From: Eupeodes corollae
Taxonomy: Eukaryota > Arthropoda > Insecta > Diptera > Syrphidae
Reading direction: 5' to 3'
NCBI RefSeq assembly: GCF_945859685.1
Contig: NC_079149.1
Span: 100,838,863-100,902,862, forward strand
Length of the DNA: 64,000 nt
The notes under the pieces are model-generated. The model did not search any database, was not told the origin of the DNA, and worked only from the letters and a program-made list of their open reading frames with translations. Both the position numbers and the translations under genes were made by a program. Below are positions 11,885-23,730 of the stretch, one piece after another (position 1 is the first letter of the stretch; every line of letters begins with the position of its first letter).

Positions 11885-12290
11885 GTCATCAACGATATTT
11901 TTTAAAAGATAAAATTAGTTTAAAGCCATTATCTCAAAGTTTTGAACTGATATTTGAGCCGAAATCAATTTTCAACAACTTTTTTTTTAGGTTTTTGTTT
12001 CTTTTTTATAAAAAAAAAGCTGACAATTTGATTTTTATCAAAACATTACCAGTGTTAAAAAACGATATTTGCACAGAATTATTTTGGAGATAAATTCATG
12101 TTTTGTTAATAAAATATTCGAGGTGACAAATATTTCTTTTTCAGTTTTTTGGATTTATAAAAAAACGTAATTTTTTTTTTTCTCGAAAAATATACTTATT
12201 TATTATCACTTTACAATATATGTATAATATGGAATTTAATTCAAGTCGCTAGCGTTATTGATTCGTGAGATATTTTGTGTTGAACGCACG
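11885..12290 (-). mobile_element. Truncated inverted Helentron-like fragment
   Basis: On the minus strand this carries the head-distal block (ACGAATCAATAACGCTAGCG, GACTTGAATTAAATT) followed by about two core repeats with their TTTGATTTTTATC and GACAATTTG landmarks. It lacks both the head palindrome and the GGGTCGCATCCC tail. It lies about 300 bases beyond the end of the plus-strand copy, in opposite orientation. Confidence 0.5.
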
Positions 12291-13823
12291 GAGTTACTCA
12301 ACATCGGTCATCGAACGCGCCTAATAAAATGTACATGAGCCCATATAAGACTTCCATAAAATGTCAATCAAAAAATGTCATTCTCTCAAGAAATAAAAAA
12401 AGTGTGTGAAGTTAAAGTAAATAAACGTGTTGTGTTTTAATTTGTAATATTAATTTTAATTCTTTGAGTTTATTCTATAGAAATTAAATAAAATAATAAT
12501 GGTCCTTCGAGCCGGATTTGCAAATTTCCCATGTGAGGGACAGACGACAGACTAATGCTGGGCAGAGACAGCAGTAACGGAGTCAGGGCGTTGCGATTCA
12601 TGAGGGGCTGGATAAGTTCCTCCTCTAAAATGACAGACAATGAGACATATTTAGGCACTGAAATATTCGTACATTGTATTGGGTGTGCTTTTTTACATTT
12701 TTAAGAAACTTGAGCCTCTAAGCTCCAGTTCAAAAAGGACTGTAGCAACACTTTAAGTAAGGAGCCCTTAAACTGACTCAAAACTGGCTCTAGTTTTTTT
12801 TTTTTTGTAAATCCGAACAACCCAGGTTAAAGTTCATCGATCAAACCTATTACCACTCTCCGTCTACATTATTTGAAACTTGGTCTATGAAGCTGCAAGC
12901 ATAAATTCTCCATAAAATTGAAATTTCCCCGTGATAGAGGTGATACAGGGGGCCTCATGAGGAACAGACAAGGATATATATTTGTAAACAAACTTTTCTC
13001 AAAACTAGCCTCTAAACATGGAAATTACAAAAAAAACTCGTAGACACACACACAGCGCTTTATTATTCCAATTGCAAACTAAAACCCATCGATAGAATGC
13101 AGTGATTGATTGATCAACAATTTTAGGCCCAATAGGATTTTCATACGCTGTGTATATAGCCTTGCCAATACACTATAAACCCGGACGTTATAGTTGCTTT
13201 CAGATGTTTATAGGCGCAAGTTACGTATTGAAAAGTCTGCATCACTTGTTTGTGTATATATGAATTTTATCCTCTTATACGAAAGAGAAACTGTATTTTG
13301 AAAATTTGAAACCCTGGTTCCCTTTTCCTCTATGAAATAAATCTTTTTCATATCCATACACTTTAGGTCAATTGATTGAAGCCACAGTTTTTTGAGAATT
13401 CTTCTTGACAAGATGAAAATAAAACAATATTTAAATGTTCTATTAAAATGAAGCTACGTTTATCAAGGACTTTAAAATGTTCTTGGCCGATCTTGCGTTC
13501 CCTGAACGTACTAAAGTTTTATCATTTGAACGTGCTGTTGAAACGTTTAACTTGCCATGATGATTTGGCATAAGCAACTGAATAATAAGCAAAAGATTTG
13601 ACAGATGTCATCAAAAGTAAATGGCGCCAAAATCTTGAAAAAGCCTTTATAAGACTTTATTAGAGTATTTTTTTATTAGACTTTCCGAATTTTCCACAAA
13701 AAAAAGGCAATATTTTTCTTTCGAAAGTTTCTATTTGCTTGGCTACAGAAGGTGAAATTTTGAACCATATATGTACTAAAACAGTATTGGTCTTATTAGT
13801 ATTTTATTAATAAATGTTTTTAA
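12291..13823. other. Interval without a supported gene
   Basis: Mostly AT-rich. The patch 12500-12660 is richer in G and C and contains TGGTCCTTCGAGCCGGATTT, which from memory resembles a leader of some BEL/Pao LTR retrotransposons, but no LTR, gag or pol could be found, so the call is not made. The frame at 13208-13411 has no recognised motif. Confidence 0.4.
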
Positions 13824-13853
13824 ACAATATTGGATTTTCGAATCCAATATTGT
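13824..13853. repeat. Perfect 13-bp inverted repeat with TTCG loop
   Basis: ACAATATTGGATT, then TTCG, then AATCCAATATTGT. All 13 pairs are Watson-Crick, and the loop is the UUCG tetraloop type that is unusually stable in RNA. No coding region or U-run adjoins it. It may be a transposon terminus, a folded transcript element or chance. Confidence 0.85.
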
Positions 13854-15280
13854 CAAAGATCGAACGCGAATTAAATTCCTTTTTTTTAAATGGTTTAAAA
13901 TTAAACCAAATCGAAATTGCACACCGCCGATGTGCCGCGAGAGTTATTATGACACTTTACGAGAAACGTCAGTCGATATGACAAACAGGTGAAAGAATTC
14001 ACCACAGGTAGCAATAAAAGTATTGCCAGTATTGAATATTCTATTAATTAAGGTGATCAATAAAATTGAAATGAAATTGATATCAAAATGATATCGAAAT
14101 ACGACGAGGTGAATTTCTATAAGTAGTATTGATTAAAATGGGCGCCAGGAAACTTTTTACTTGAAGTTTACCAAAACCAGGAGCTGAAAAATTAGTCTTC
14201 AAACAGAGTTATGAAATAAAAGAGTGGTTTATTTTCCAGATGGGAAAATTTAAATTATCTTTTATTGCCTGGAAAACCTTGGCCAAAGCCGGGATTAAAA
14301 AAAAAGGATCTTTTATAACAACGAAATTACAAATAGAGATTTTGAGATTGACAGAAGGCCAGATCTCGATAAAAAAAGGTATGAAGAATATCAATGAAAA
14401 TTATTAATTGTTAAACAAATTGGAAAAAAAAACACAGCCAAGAAAAATCACTCCAAGAAAATTTTCGACAGAAGACAAAAAAATCAAACGGTTAAACACT
14501 TCCCGTAGTACCGGGGAAACAGATTTTTGACGCGAAGGTCAGAAGAATACCAGAAGAAAAGCAATATTCTAAGAAACAAAAGAAAACGCTATACTTAGCT
14601 TCTTTGTTTGACTTTCTCCAACAGCTACCGTAGTCTTTCCTCAACAAATTTCCTCACAGTAGAACAAAATCTTCAATTTACTAAAACTTAAAAAACTATC
14701 GTACAAAAATTTCATCTATTTCAAAAAAAATTGGTTCACACGATTTTCGTTAATCTTCGCTTTTGGGCGTAATCCAAAAAAGTGGCTACTTGCCCTCAGG
14801 CAATCCTCTCGGATCTTTTGCGTTATGCTCGATCTGTCTCGGTCCCGCAACTTCCTCCATCCATAAGATTGGGGTTTGCGACCGAGAAGCCAGGTTGATG
14901 CAATCACCCCGTAGCTCTGTGAGTGAGTTCAGCTCTTCACTTTCGAACCCATTCCAGCCAAGACTTTCTGGAAAATCGTGTGGAATTCCTCGCATTACCG
15001 AGTACCTACACACGCTAGATTTAGGTTGAGGAAAAACTACTTAAGTCGTGTTGAAGAAGGTCGGTAGCCAAGCCTATAATTAAAGTTAAAGTTATTAAAA
15101 TATTCTTGGGGTGATTTTCCATCGTTAATACTTTATGATGGGCTCTCGGCCATACTAAGATACAGATGGTGGGACTTCCCTGCACACATTGTTGGGCATG
15201 GGTACGTGGGCCAACCGTTCGCACAGTTCGTTGGTGTGGAATCCTTTCGCACAGTTTGGTGAGACCTGTTAAATTTGCTT
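13854..15280. other. Interval without a supported gene; G/C-richer patch at 14750-15280
   Basis: The first 900 bases are AT-rich with no recognised motif. From about 14750 base composition shifts towards 50% G+C and both strands are open in overlapping frames (14763-15029 plus, 14786-15013 and 15021-15224 minus). The composition and its position directly downstream (on the minus strand) of the jockey fragment suggest retrotransposon 3' sequence or another TE remnant, but no protein motif was recognised. Confidence 0.35.
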
Positions 15281-15369
15281 TCCCAAAATGCTAGGAGAGC
15301 AGGTCCCTGGCTGATGGTCCAGGTTTCTACTAAACTCTTCTAGAATTTTATGGCCGCAGTAAGAATTCG

Positions 15370-15960
15370 TTAAGGGTGGTTAGCAACAAGGGAGGTGAAA
15401 CTTGTTGTGGTAAAATTTACAGCATTTATCCGTATTAATTTTAAGTTTACATTTTATGAAATATTTAGCACATGGTGGAAGTGTCTGCTTTATTTTGTGC
15501 AACGCAATATTTGGCAGGGAATAGCTTGCCAATTTAGTGGTATCATTAGCATAATGGATTGAACCTGGTTTCTCAATTAGGGGATCTCATAGAGGTAAAT
15601 CCTGAAGATAAATATTAAATAAGGAAGGTCCTTGCATTGAACCTTGTGGAACATCCGATTCTGATTCTGATTTGCAATCGATGTAGTTCGATATGTGAAA
15701 AAACTTTGGATCATTTTTATAAGCCAGTCTGGGAATCTTAAGTTTGAAAGCTTAAATATCAGTCCATCCAAGCACAGGAAAGTAACCATTTTTAATACAA
15801 TGATTAAATATGATATATAAAAACGTATCTAAAGAAATAGGGTATGTACCCAGAATAAAATAAGATATCTGATCATTACCAGCTGATGTTTTATTTTTCA
15901 GAGCAATTCTTAATATCTTACTTTTTCAGCTGTTTTAAAAACAGGTGCACAAGGGCTTGT
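15370..15960 (-). pseudogene. Jockey-type reverse transcriptase fragment
   Basis: On the minus strand, across frameshifts, the read is KTSAGNDQISYFIL (fingers, the G-D-x-I motif), DGLIFKLSNLRFPDWLIKMI with SFFTYRTTSI (palm), VPQGSMQGPSLFNIYL (the conserved PQGS block) and YANDTTKLASYSLPNIALHK. The catalytic YADD box therefore reads YAND, with the first D changed to N. INTDKCCKFYHNK follows, in the position of the thumb N-x-x-K-T segment. The endonuclease and the 3' end were not found. It is a short dead fragment; the exact clade is uncertain but jockey-type is likely. Confidence 0.55.
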
Positions 15961-17150
15961 TGCTAACTGAGCTGTTTTGAAATGCAAATAAAGAACAAAA
16001 TCAAAATTTAGTCAAAATCAAACGTTCCAGAGTGTGTGTCTAATCACAAACATGGCAAACATCAATCTCTGAAAGGATATGTGTGCCAAAACGAATATTT
16101 TTTTCATGTTCTTGTTGTTATTGTGTTCTCTTCAAACATATGTACATGTGTGCTCAACTACCTAACCTACCAAAGAAGAAAAAAAGTATTTTTCGAATAT
16201 CCGGGTTATTTGAAATGCATTACCCGTTATCCCATTTCGACAAGAATTTCTTGGGGTATAAATTCACTTGCCATCAACTTTCAAAAAATGAAAAATTCAA
16301 ATAAACCATTTTCCATTAGAGTCTCTTTGGGCCTACAAAATGTAAGCCGAAAAAAAAAACACATCTATAAACATCCAAAGAAAAAAATACCAAAAAAAGG
16401 AACACACCAAACACAAAATCCTACGAATTCGATTTATATTGAAAAAGGAAGATTTAAGAACTTGCATAGTCGATTTCGTTTTTGTACAGTGGTTACATGG
16501 ATATTGAGTGCAGAGGGAGATGTAGACAATCATAAATCATCGAGTTTATGTTAGATTTTTTCTAAAAATGTTTTTCTTTTTTGTAAATTTTGAATGCCTA
16601 TGTCTCTATTTGTCTGTGTTTTTAGAAAAAATGTGAATTGAAATAAACACCACGATGTTTGACAGCAAAAAGCCCAACCATTCGATTGTTTTCAGATTTG
16701 TAAGAGAAAAACAATGGCGGCTCGTTGAGGTTTTTTTATAACTGGTATTAAGTGTTATGCTATTAAGGAGTCAAGATTCTTTTAAGGCATTTCCCTTCAT
16801 TTTTACAAAATAGGATTTTTTTATATACAAAATATAATGTCCTGGCGATCAATATGTTAAACACAAATGTCTAGAAACGTCTGCTTGGAACTATTGCAAG
16901 AAAATAATTAAGCATCTATAACAAAAACGAAATTGATTCGGTCGAGAGACAATAGAATAGCAAAAAATGTCATTGTTGAAATGCAGAACAGTGATTTAAT
17001 ACCACGCATTTTCAAGTCTGCTTTCAAATTGCGCCACACCGGAATCTCTTGTTACCAAGTTCATAAAATAACCATCTTTTCAGTTAAAACGTTTTTTCCT
17101 GCATAATGTGAGTTTTTCTCAATTCTTCACTTTTCTACTGAGAGAGAAGG
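15961..17150 (+). CDS. Interval containing one unassigned 172-codon open frame (16036-16554)
   Basis: The only sizeable frame is 16036-16554. It has a hydrophobic stretch at about residues 23-44 (FFHVLVVIVFSSNICTCVLN) that could span a membrane, then a basic, lysine-rich part around residues 122-145 with runs of AAA codons. It begins at a non-ATG codon if counted at full length; ATG codons occur inside. No domain or family was recognised. It overlaps shorter frames on both strands, and its lysine runs reflect A-rich DNA, so it may be a chance frame. Nothing else was seen in this interval. Confidence 0.15.
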
Positions 17151-19440
17151 TTTTTCAGATTCCCAATGACCTCCGCTCTGAGATTGTTAGGGAGATGGCG
17201 ATCTCAAGGCAACCTAGCCTGAGATCCAATTAGCGCTGTAGTGCGCGGTTTTGATACCAACAACTCGTTTGACCTTTGTCATTTTGTCGCATTGAGAAAA
17301 AAGACTAGGTCTCTAATCTTTGTCTCAAATAGCTCATCAAGTTCTTGAAAGAATGCTTTTCCAAAGTATTTTATTCTAGTGTTTGCCAACGCAGGACATT
17401 TGCAGAGGAAATGGATTATGGTTTCACTTTCTCTTTGGTCACTACAGCTACGGCAAAAGGTGTTGTAAGAGATACCCAACTTCTCTGCATGAACTCCTAT
17501 ATGCCAATGTCCGGTACAAACCGCAACAATCCTGGCTATGTCTTACCTTGGACTGCATAGAAGATCGTTTGTACGGGTTTTATTATAGGTGAGCCATATC
17601 TTCTAGGTATAATGCAGTTGGGTTAATTGCTCCACCTTCGGTTTGATTCAGTTTGGTAGATAGAAAAGATTTTACCCTTCAAAGCGCCAAGAGGAATGTT
17701 AGACATTTCCGAAAGAGAGCTATGAAGGGCCGACCCTTGCCTGGCTTGCTCTTCAGCCCGTTCATTTCCCACGATACCACTATGGCCCGGAACCCAGATC
17801 AGGGTGACACCGAGGTTAATATTTAGGCTCGCAAGCTCATCCCGACATTGCTGGACCAATTTAGATGAGGATATTGCCGAGTTAATGACTTTGACAGCTG
17901 CCTGACTGTCTGTAAAGATAGCCACATTTCGGTTTTGGTTTGGGTTTTGTTTAAGTATTGTACATGCCTCCCTTATTGCCAGCAGTTCAGCTTGAAAAAT
18001 GCTAGCAAAGTCAGGAAGCCTAAAGGATTTGGTTACATTTAGGGATTCAAAAAAGATCCCAGAACCAACTCCGCACTCCATCTTTGAGCCGTCAGTAAAG
18101 ATGGTTGTGTCGAAACCTATCGACACGATGTCATCCTCCCAATCTTCTCTGGATGGGAAAATAACCTTAAAACCCTTACTAATTTTCAAAGTAGGAGTGC
18201 AGTAGTCAGTGTCTACTGAGATAATACTTGAGGGAATCAATTTCGTAGTGTTGCTGTGACCATACGGTTTTGACAACCAGCTATTTGATTCCTTCAGCCT
18301 AATAGCGCTACAGGAAACTATGTATTTAATAAAAAGGTCGATTGGTAGAAGATCCTAAATAACGTTTAAGGCGTCCGTTGGGCAAGTACGCATGGACCCT
18401 GTGGTGCCCACGCAAGCTGTTTTCTTAACCTTCTTTAGCTTATTAATATTAAAGGCTTTGCTAAGAGCAGGCCGCCACACAACCGAACCATATGTTTCGT
18501 CCAAAAAATCATCTTCGACTGAAGTCCCCACTTTTTTCCGAAAGTTTTGCTGCAGGCGTAGAAGGCAACACAGGCCTTCTTAACCCGTATTTCAATATTT
18601 AGTTTCCAGTTTAGTTTAGGGTCGAGTATAACTCCCAAATATTTTTCACTGGAAGACAATGATAGGATTTGACCGTTGAGTCGAGGTAGCGTGAAGGGCG
18701 GTTCTTTAGTTTTGGTGGTAAAGAGCAACAGTTCAGTTTTACTTTGGTTAAGTCCTAGTCTACAACTCGTGGCCCAGCGGCTAAATTTCTTCAAACCTGA
18801 TTCCGTGATTTCACTAATCACAGAGGTGTACTTTCCTGACACCAATGGCACCAAATCATCCGCGTAGGCTACCGCCTTCAATCCACATCTCTCTTATTTA
18901 ACGAGAATTGTATCCATGACCAGAAGCCATAAAAGAGGCGAAAGGACACCTCCCTGGGGTGTTCCCCTACTCACGTGTTTTGTTGCGGTTGTATTGCCTA
19001 GAGAGGCTCGTATCTTCCTACTACTGAATGAAGTCTTCTACACCGAAATTGAAGAGCGATTCTTTTATGGATTTGGTAAGGACGTTGTTCAAAGCACCTT
19101 CTATGTCTAGGAAGGTGGCAAGAGTAAATTCTTTATAATGGATTGTTTGTTTTACCGTACGCACTACCTCATGGAGGGCAGTCTCCGTAGATTTGCCCTT
19201 AAGATAAGCATGCTGAGAGCTTTCGAGAGGTCGTCCAACTAGGATTTATCTATTATGGTAATCAAGAATGCGCTCCAAGGTTTTAAGCACAAAAGATGTT
19301 AAGCTTATTGGTCTGAAATCCTTCGCGGATTCGTGACCTTGCCTACCCACTTTCGGGATAAAAACTTGGCAACATTCTCACAATTCTCTTGAGTTTGTCG
19401 CTAAGGTTCCTACTTTAATTCTACTACCTTTTTATTTTGC
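17150..19440 (-). pseudogene. I/LOA-like non-LTR retrotransposon ORF2: RT, RNase H, C-terminal zinc knuckle
   Basis: The minus strand from about 19430 gives IPKVGRQGHESAKDFRPISL (RT fingers), LVGRPLESSQHAYLKGKSTE, GTPQGGVLSPLLWLLVMD and KAVAYADDLVPLVSG, so the YADD catalytic box is intact. The thumb follows (LGLNQSKTELLLF, EKYLGVILDPKLNW). A 217-residue frame at 17623-18276 is an RNase H domain with D62 (TDGSK), E97 (AELLAI), D123 (TDSQAA) and H165 (WVPGHSG); the fourth acidic residue reads E175 (GNERAEE) rather than the usual D. At 17279-17479 a CRSCSDQRESETIIHFLCKC segment is the C-terminal cysteine-histidine motif. RT plus RNase H plus C-terminal knuckle places it in the I/R1/LOA group. 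Stops and frameshifts separate the domains. The apurinic endonuclease and ORF1 are absent, so it is 5'-truncated. Confidence 0.7.
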
Positions 19441-20100
19441 TCATCCCTATTCCGGGATCCTCAGCTGTCAACTTGACAACTCAATAATTTATTAAATGTC
19501 AATAAAGAAAGTAGTTTAGCTTTAAATGTTGTGTTTATTTTTCGAATTCTTTTATTTAATTAATTATTTAAATGAAATCGGTTAGACTCCATTCATCGTG
19601 ATAAAAGAAAATAAAGACAAAACTTAATGCTAAAAACCTTAACATCAAAATCGTACTTCGTGGACAAACACTTTTAATTGAAAAAAAGACTTTTTATCTG
19701 GATAAAAACAACAGCTTGACGTGTGACGATGCTGATGCCTTAATTTTGGTCAACAATGACAAGGCAGTGACAAGGCTCAGATGACAGAAAGCTTACAAAC
19801 CATCACCGTCGATAATGCAGTGCAACAGTCCGTGGGTTCAGTGGTGACGTTAGTAGTAGGAATTACAATGTTTAGTATTAAAGTTGGCTTCCAACTACAA
19901 AATAACATGGTCTTAAGAAATTAATATTTAAAAATTTTATTTTATAACGTGTCAGGTCTTGGTAATAAATCTCTGTATAATGACTTTTATAAATTAATCA
20001 ATAATTATGACTTAATTTTTCTATATCAAACTTTCATAACCAAGGATAACTTCGCAAGAATTGAGAATAAAATGTTAGATTGTACATTTAAGTGAATACC
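19441..20100. other. AT-rich interval, nothing recognised
   Basis: Short repeats and AT-rich DNA between two minus-strand retrotransposons. No supported coding region. Confidence 0.45.
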
Positions 20101-21560
20101 AACAATGAGGAATCACACATGAGGAAGAGCAAGTGAAGGTTGTTTCCTAGATGCAAGCTGCGTCTTCCAAACAAATAACGATTTTTGGATTCTGTTATTC
20201 AAAACTTACATCCGTCTTTCGATACTACCGATGTACTTGAATTGTAACACTTAGCCGACAGAAACAGCGGTTAGCAAGAGTTATTCTCCGTTTGATCTCA
20301 GAGCTGGTGTTGTTTTCTGCGTTTACAGCGGCCCAGGTAGACGAAGTCCTTAACTACCTCAAAGTTACGTCTGTCGATTGTGACGTTTTGTCAAAGACGT
20401 CGGTGTTGTATGTCCTTTCTTGACGACAGCATGTACTTTGTTTTGCCCTCATTAACCGTTTAACCCATTTTTGCCGCCTCTGCCTCAATACTCACAAAGC
20501 CCCATTGACATCACGATGAGTTCTACCGATTATGTCAATTTCAACAGCATATGCCAGTAATTGGACACACTTTTGAAAGATAGTGCCTCTGGTGTTGACG
20601 TGTGAGCTCTGCACTATTCTTTCAAGCACGATGTTAAAAAAATCACATGACAGCGCATCACCTTGTCTAAAACCTTTTTTGACATCGAAAGGTTCTGTTA
20701 CGTTGTTTCCAACCATTATGGAGCAGCGTGAATTCTCCATGGTCATCCTGCATAAACGGACGAGTTTGGCAGGGATTCCAAAACAAGACATGGCTCTACA
20801 CAGCTCGTCCCTGTAGATGCTGTCATATGCGGCCTTCAAATCGTTGAAAAGATAATGGGTGCCAATTTGGTGTTCTTGGCTTTTTTCCAGGATCTGATAA
20901 AGAAACTGATAACGACCTATCAGATTGGTGACGATGGGCTTTAGACGTTCACATATTACAACAGAGAAGATTTTGTAGGAGATGTTAAGTAGACTGATTC
21001 CTCTATAGTTGGTGCAGTTTAGAGGGTATCCCTTTTTCAGGATCGGGCAAACAATAATGAGGCTCCATTCATAGGGCGTGCTTTCTTACGACCATATCTT
21101 ACAGATAAGTTGGTGCATGCTCCTAACCAACTTATCTCCAGCTGCTTTAAAGAGCTCGGCATTCAAGCCATCCGCTCCAGCGGCCTTTTTAAACTTCAGC
21201 TTAGATATGTCAATCTTTACTTCGTCTAAGTCGGGAGGACGGGATTGTTGGCTTTCGTCTTCTATGTTGAATGGATCATCCTGCCTGACAGGGGAATTCA
21301 GTTCTTCGTCGCCGTTATACAGTCTGCAGCAGTGGTCCTTCCATATCCTCAGCATTGACTGCGGTTCCACTATGATGTTTCCACTTTCGTCTTTGCAGCC
21401 TTCGGTTCTAGGTTTATGTACCTGTGAATTTCGTTTTACCTCTTCATAAAACTTGCGAACTTCATTCCTGCTTTTGAAAATCTCAACATCTTCGACCGCA
21501 CGCTTCTCCTGACATCTCATTTTCTCTTCTGCTCAAAGATATCATGAGCTCTATCATGAA
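20100..21560 (-). pseudogene. RTE-like non-LTR retrotransposon reverse transcriptase, broken
   Basis: The minus strand from 21520 gives a linker ending GADGLNAELFKAAGDKLVRS and MHQLICKIWS. After a stop it continues PILKKGYPLNCTNYRGISLL, ISYKIFSVVICERLKPIV and NLIGRYQ. A short deletion then removes part of the fingers before LYQILEKSQEH. Palm residues follow in the frame 20492-20839: LKAAYDSIYRDELCRAMSCF, ENSRCSIMVGN, KKGFRQGDALSCDFFNIVLE and LLAYAVEIDIIGRT. The last segment should read YADD; here both catalytic aspartates are replaced (YAVE). The 3' part, with NEGKTKYM-like and CFCRLSVTI-like pieces, can be traced to about 20200. The NYRGISLL, KKGFRQGDALS and YADDIDIIGR signatures are typical of RTE-type elements common in insects. 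Endonuclease and 5' end are missing. Confidence 0.65.
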
Positions 21561-22530
21561 CTCTATATAGTTAAACAATTATAAATCCCTTTTTTAATAT
21601 TGAGGACTTTTAATATATTTTATTATTTAAGTCTGTATGGCTAAGTGGGCTCTAAAAATCAATTTTTATATTTGGATAAATTTATATTGATATTTTTATT
21701 CATAAGTTTCAATATTATAAGTTTAAAAAATCATTAAATACAAAAATGTGTTATGTTTAATCTTGAGCTTAAAGTCAACATATTTCACAGTTCCTCCCCT
21801 TCCTTTTTGTTCAAGGTGTCATAATTTAAGGGCATTGTTTATTTTCGGTGTATACAATAATTCTAAATCATAGGTTTTTTAGAAATTTAAGGTGCAACTA
21901 AAATCTAAACGAAAACATTAAGAAAAATGTTAAGAACCTTTAAACATCAAAACTCGTAGCTCGAACTATAGGTGAAATAGTGGAAATATGGAAAAATGCA
22001 AGCGGTCATATTTTGAATTCTATTGATATGAAATTCTATTAAAAAAATCACGTATTAATATTAAGTCCAATATTTCTTAATTACAAAATAAATTAGAAAA
22101 AAAATTGTTTGTAGAGTTTTGGCCAAATATTTTGCCCAGACAAAATTTCTATAAAGAAAAAAAATAAGAAGTTTAATGCAAAAAACGGTATTTTCCATAT
22201 ATTCCAAAAAATAGTCTTAAAAAAGGCACTTTTTTTTAATACAGAAATAAAAAACGCAGTTGATATCTGAAATAATGTTAGAAACAAAGAACTGCGTGGG
22301 CACAATATGCCAAAAGTTTGATCGATGATAGTTTTGAAACCGCTGTAAAATGTTTGTGGAAAAAAATATTGAAGTTATTTTGTAGAAATTCTAATATTCT
22401 ACAAAGTCTGGCTGAACAAATTTTCGATAAATGCTACACAATTTAAAAATTTAAAAGTTGTAGCCTGAAAACCGAAACTTTCGACCAAAAACTTTAATAA
22501 CTTTTGCTTACTTTAGACTCTTGAGAACTT
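21561..22530. other. AT-rich interval, nothing recognised
   Basis: No motif or repeat boundary was seen, and the small frame at 22093-22305 is homopolymer-driven. Confidence 0.45.
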
Positions 22531-22534
22531 TTTT

Positions 22535-23730
22535 AACTTCCCATAGAAGTTATTGTAATGGGTCCGATTTGTCAAATTGAAAATTTTGACATTTCTCGAC
22601 GTTTCAAGGTCCCTAGAGTCGAAATAAAAGATTTTTAGAAAGATGTCTGTGCGTGCGTGTGTACGTACGTTTGTACGTCCGTACGTCCGTACGTCCGTAC
22701 GTTCGCGACGTTTTTTTTGTCGTCCATAGCTCAAGAACCAGAAAAGATATCGAGTTCAAATAAATTTTGTTATACAGATAATAAGGCAGAAAGATGCAGA
22801 AAGGGCTTTCAAGAAAATTGCGTGGGTGGTTTTTTTACCATAGCAGTTTGAAAAAAGGTGAAAATTTTAATTAACCCTAAATATCTTACGAACCAAAAAC
22901 GCTAGAGACTTGAATTAAAAATCAATATAACGGTTTTTTTTTTTAATCAATAAAACTGAAAAAAAAAATTTGTCACCTCCTAAATTTTACGACTGAAATA
23001 TGATTTCATCTCCAAAATAATTTTGTGCAACGAAGAAGAATGTTTTTGACATCTGATAAAATTTTGAGAAAAATCGAATTGACAGTTTTTTTTAACTCAA
23101 AGTTCGTAAAAATTGAATATCGATTCAAATATCTTTTCAAAAACTTGAAATTTAGGCTTCAAGCTTAGTTTATCTTATAAGAAATATTGTTTTCAATATT
23201 TTGAAAAATGTTAAGAAAAATCGAATTGACAGTTTTTTTTTACAAAAAATAAAAACCTAACAAAAAAATTTATAAAAGTTGGTAAAAATTGATTTTCGAC
23301 TCAAATATCTTTTCAAAAATTTTAAATATTGGCTTTAAAGTAATTTTATTTCATAAAAAATATTGTTTTCAACATTTAGTAAAGTTTTTAAAAAATCGAA
23401 TTGACAGTTTTTTTTACAAAAAATAAAACTCTAAAAAACAATACTAAAACTTCGTAAAAATTTACTTTCGACTCAAATAGCTTTTCAAAAATTAAAAATA
23501 TTGGCTTGAAACTTATTTTATTTCACAGAAAATATTGTTTTCGATATTCAGTAATTTTTATATAAAAATCCAACAGTCCGTTTTTTCATAAAAAATAAAA
23601 TCTACAAAAAATAGTACTCAAATTTGGTAAAAATTGATACGAGTACATATAGACAAACTTTTAAGCAAGACAAATCGACAGACGGGATGGGAAGTTATCA
23701 TTGTGGGTCGCATCCCAGCCTCTTTTTTCA
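22535..23730 (+). mobile_element. Helentron-like (INE-1/DINE-1-like) non-autonomous element, full-length-looking
   Basis: The best-preserved copy in the window. Head: AACTTCCCATAGAAGTTATT, one base shorter than the palindrome at 5555, then GTAATGGGTCCGATTTGTC. It carries an expanded GTAC/GTCC microsatellite at about 22650-22707. Core repeats follow, with landmark TCGAATTGACAG at about 23076, 23223 and 23398 and a variant near 23572, spacings of about 147, 175 and 174 bases. Tail: CGACAGACGGGATGGGAAGT, then GGGTCGCATCCCAGCCTC and a T-run. AACTTCCCAT at the head and ATGGGAAGTT near the tail are subterminal inverted repeats. No protein is encoded, so movement would need a Helentron Rep-helicase supplied in trans. 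The class assignment is from structure, not a database match. Confidence 0.65.
22645..22710. repeat. GTAC/GTCC-type microsatellite, expanded
   Basis: GTGCGTGCGTGTGTACGTAC followed by repeated GTCCGTAC units and GTTCGCGACG. It has more GTCCGTAC units than the copy at 10.45 kb. Confidence 0.75.

Noticed and set aside
10346..12290. The two Helentron-like pieces as ends of one large foldback element
   Set aside because: The minus-strand piece lacks the tail and head, and the region between (11583-11884) contains an unrelated A-rich tail. Two separate insertions are simpler.
12500..12660. Possible BEL/Pao LTR retrotransposon leader (TGGTCCTTCGAGCCGGATTT)
   Set aside because: Only the short leader-like string was noticed. 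No LTR pair, gag or pol sequence could be found around it.
14763..15224. Overlapping open frames on both strands in a G/C-richer patch
   Set aside because: No motif recognised in any frame; openness on both strands is explained by base composition. Kept only as a probable TE remnant.
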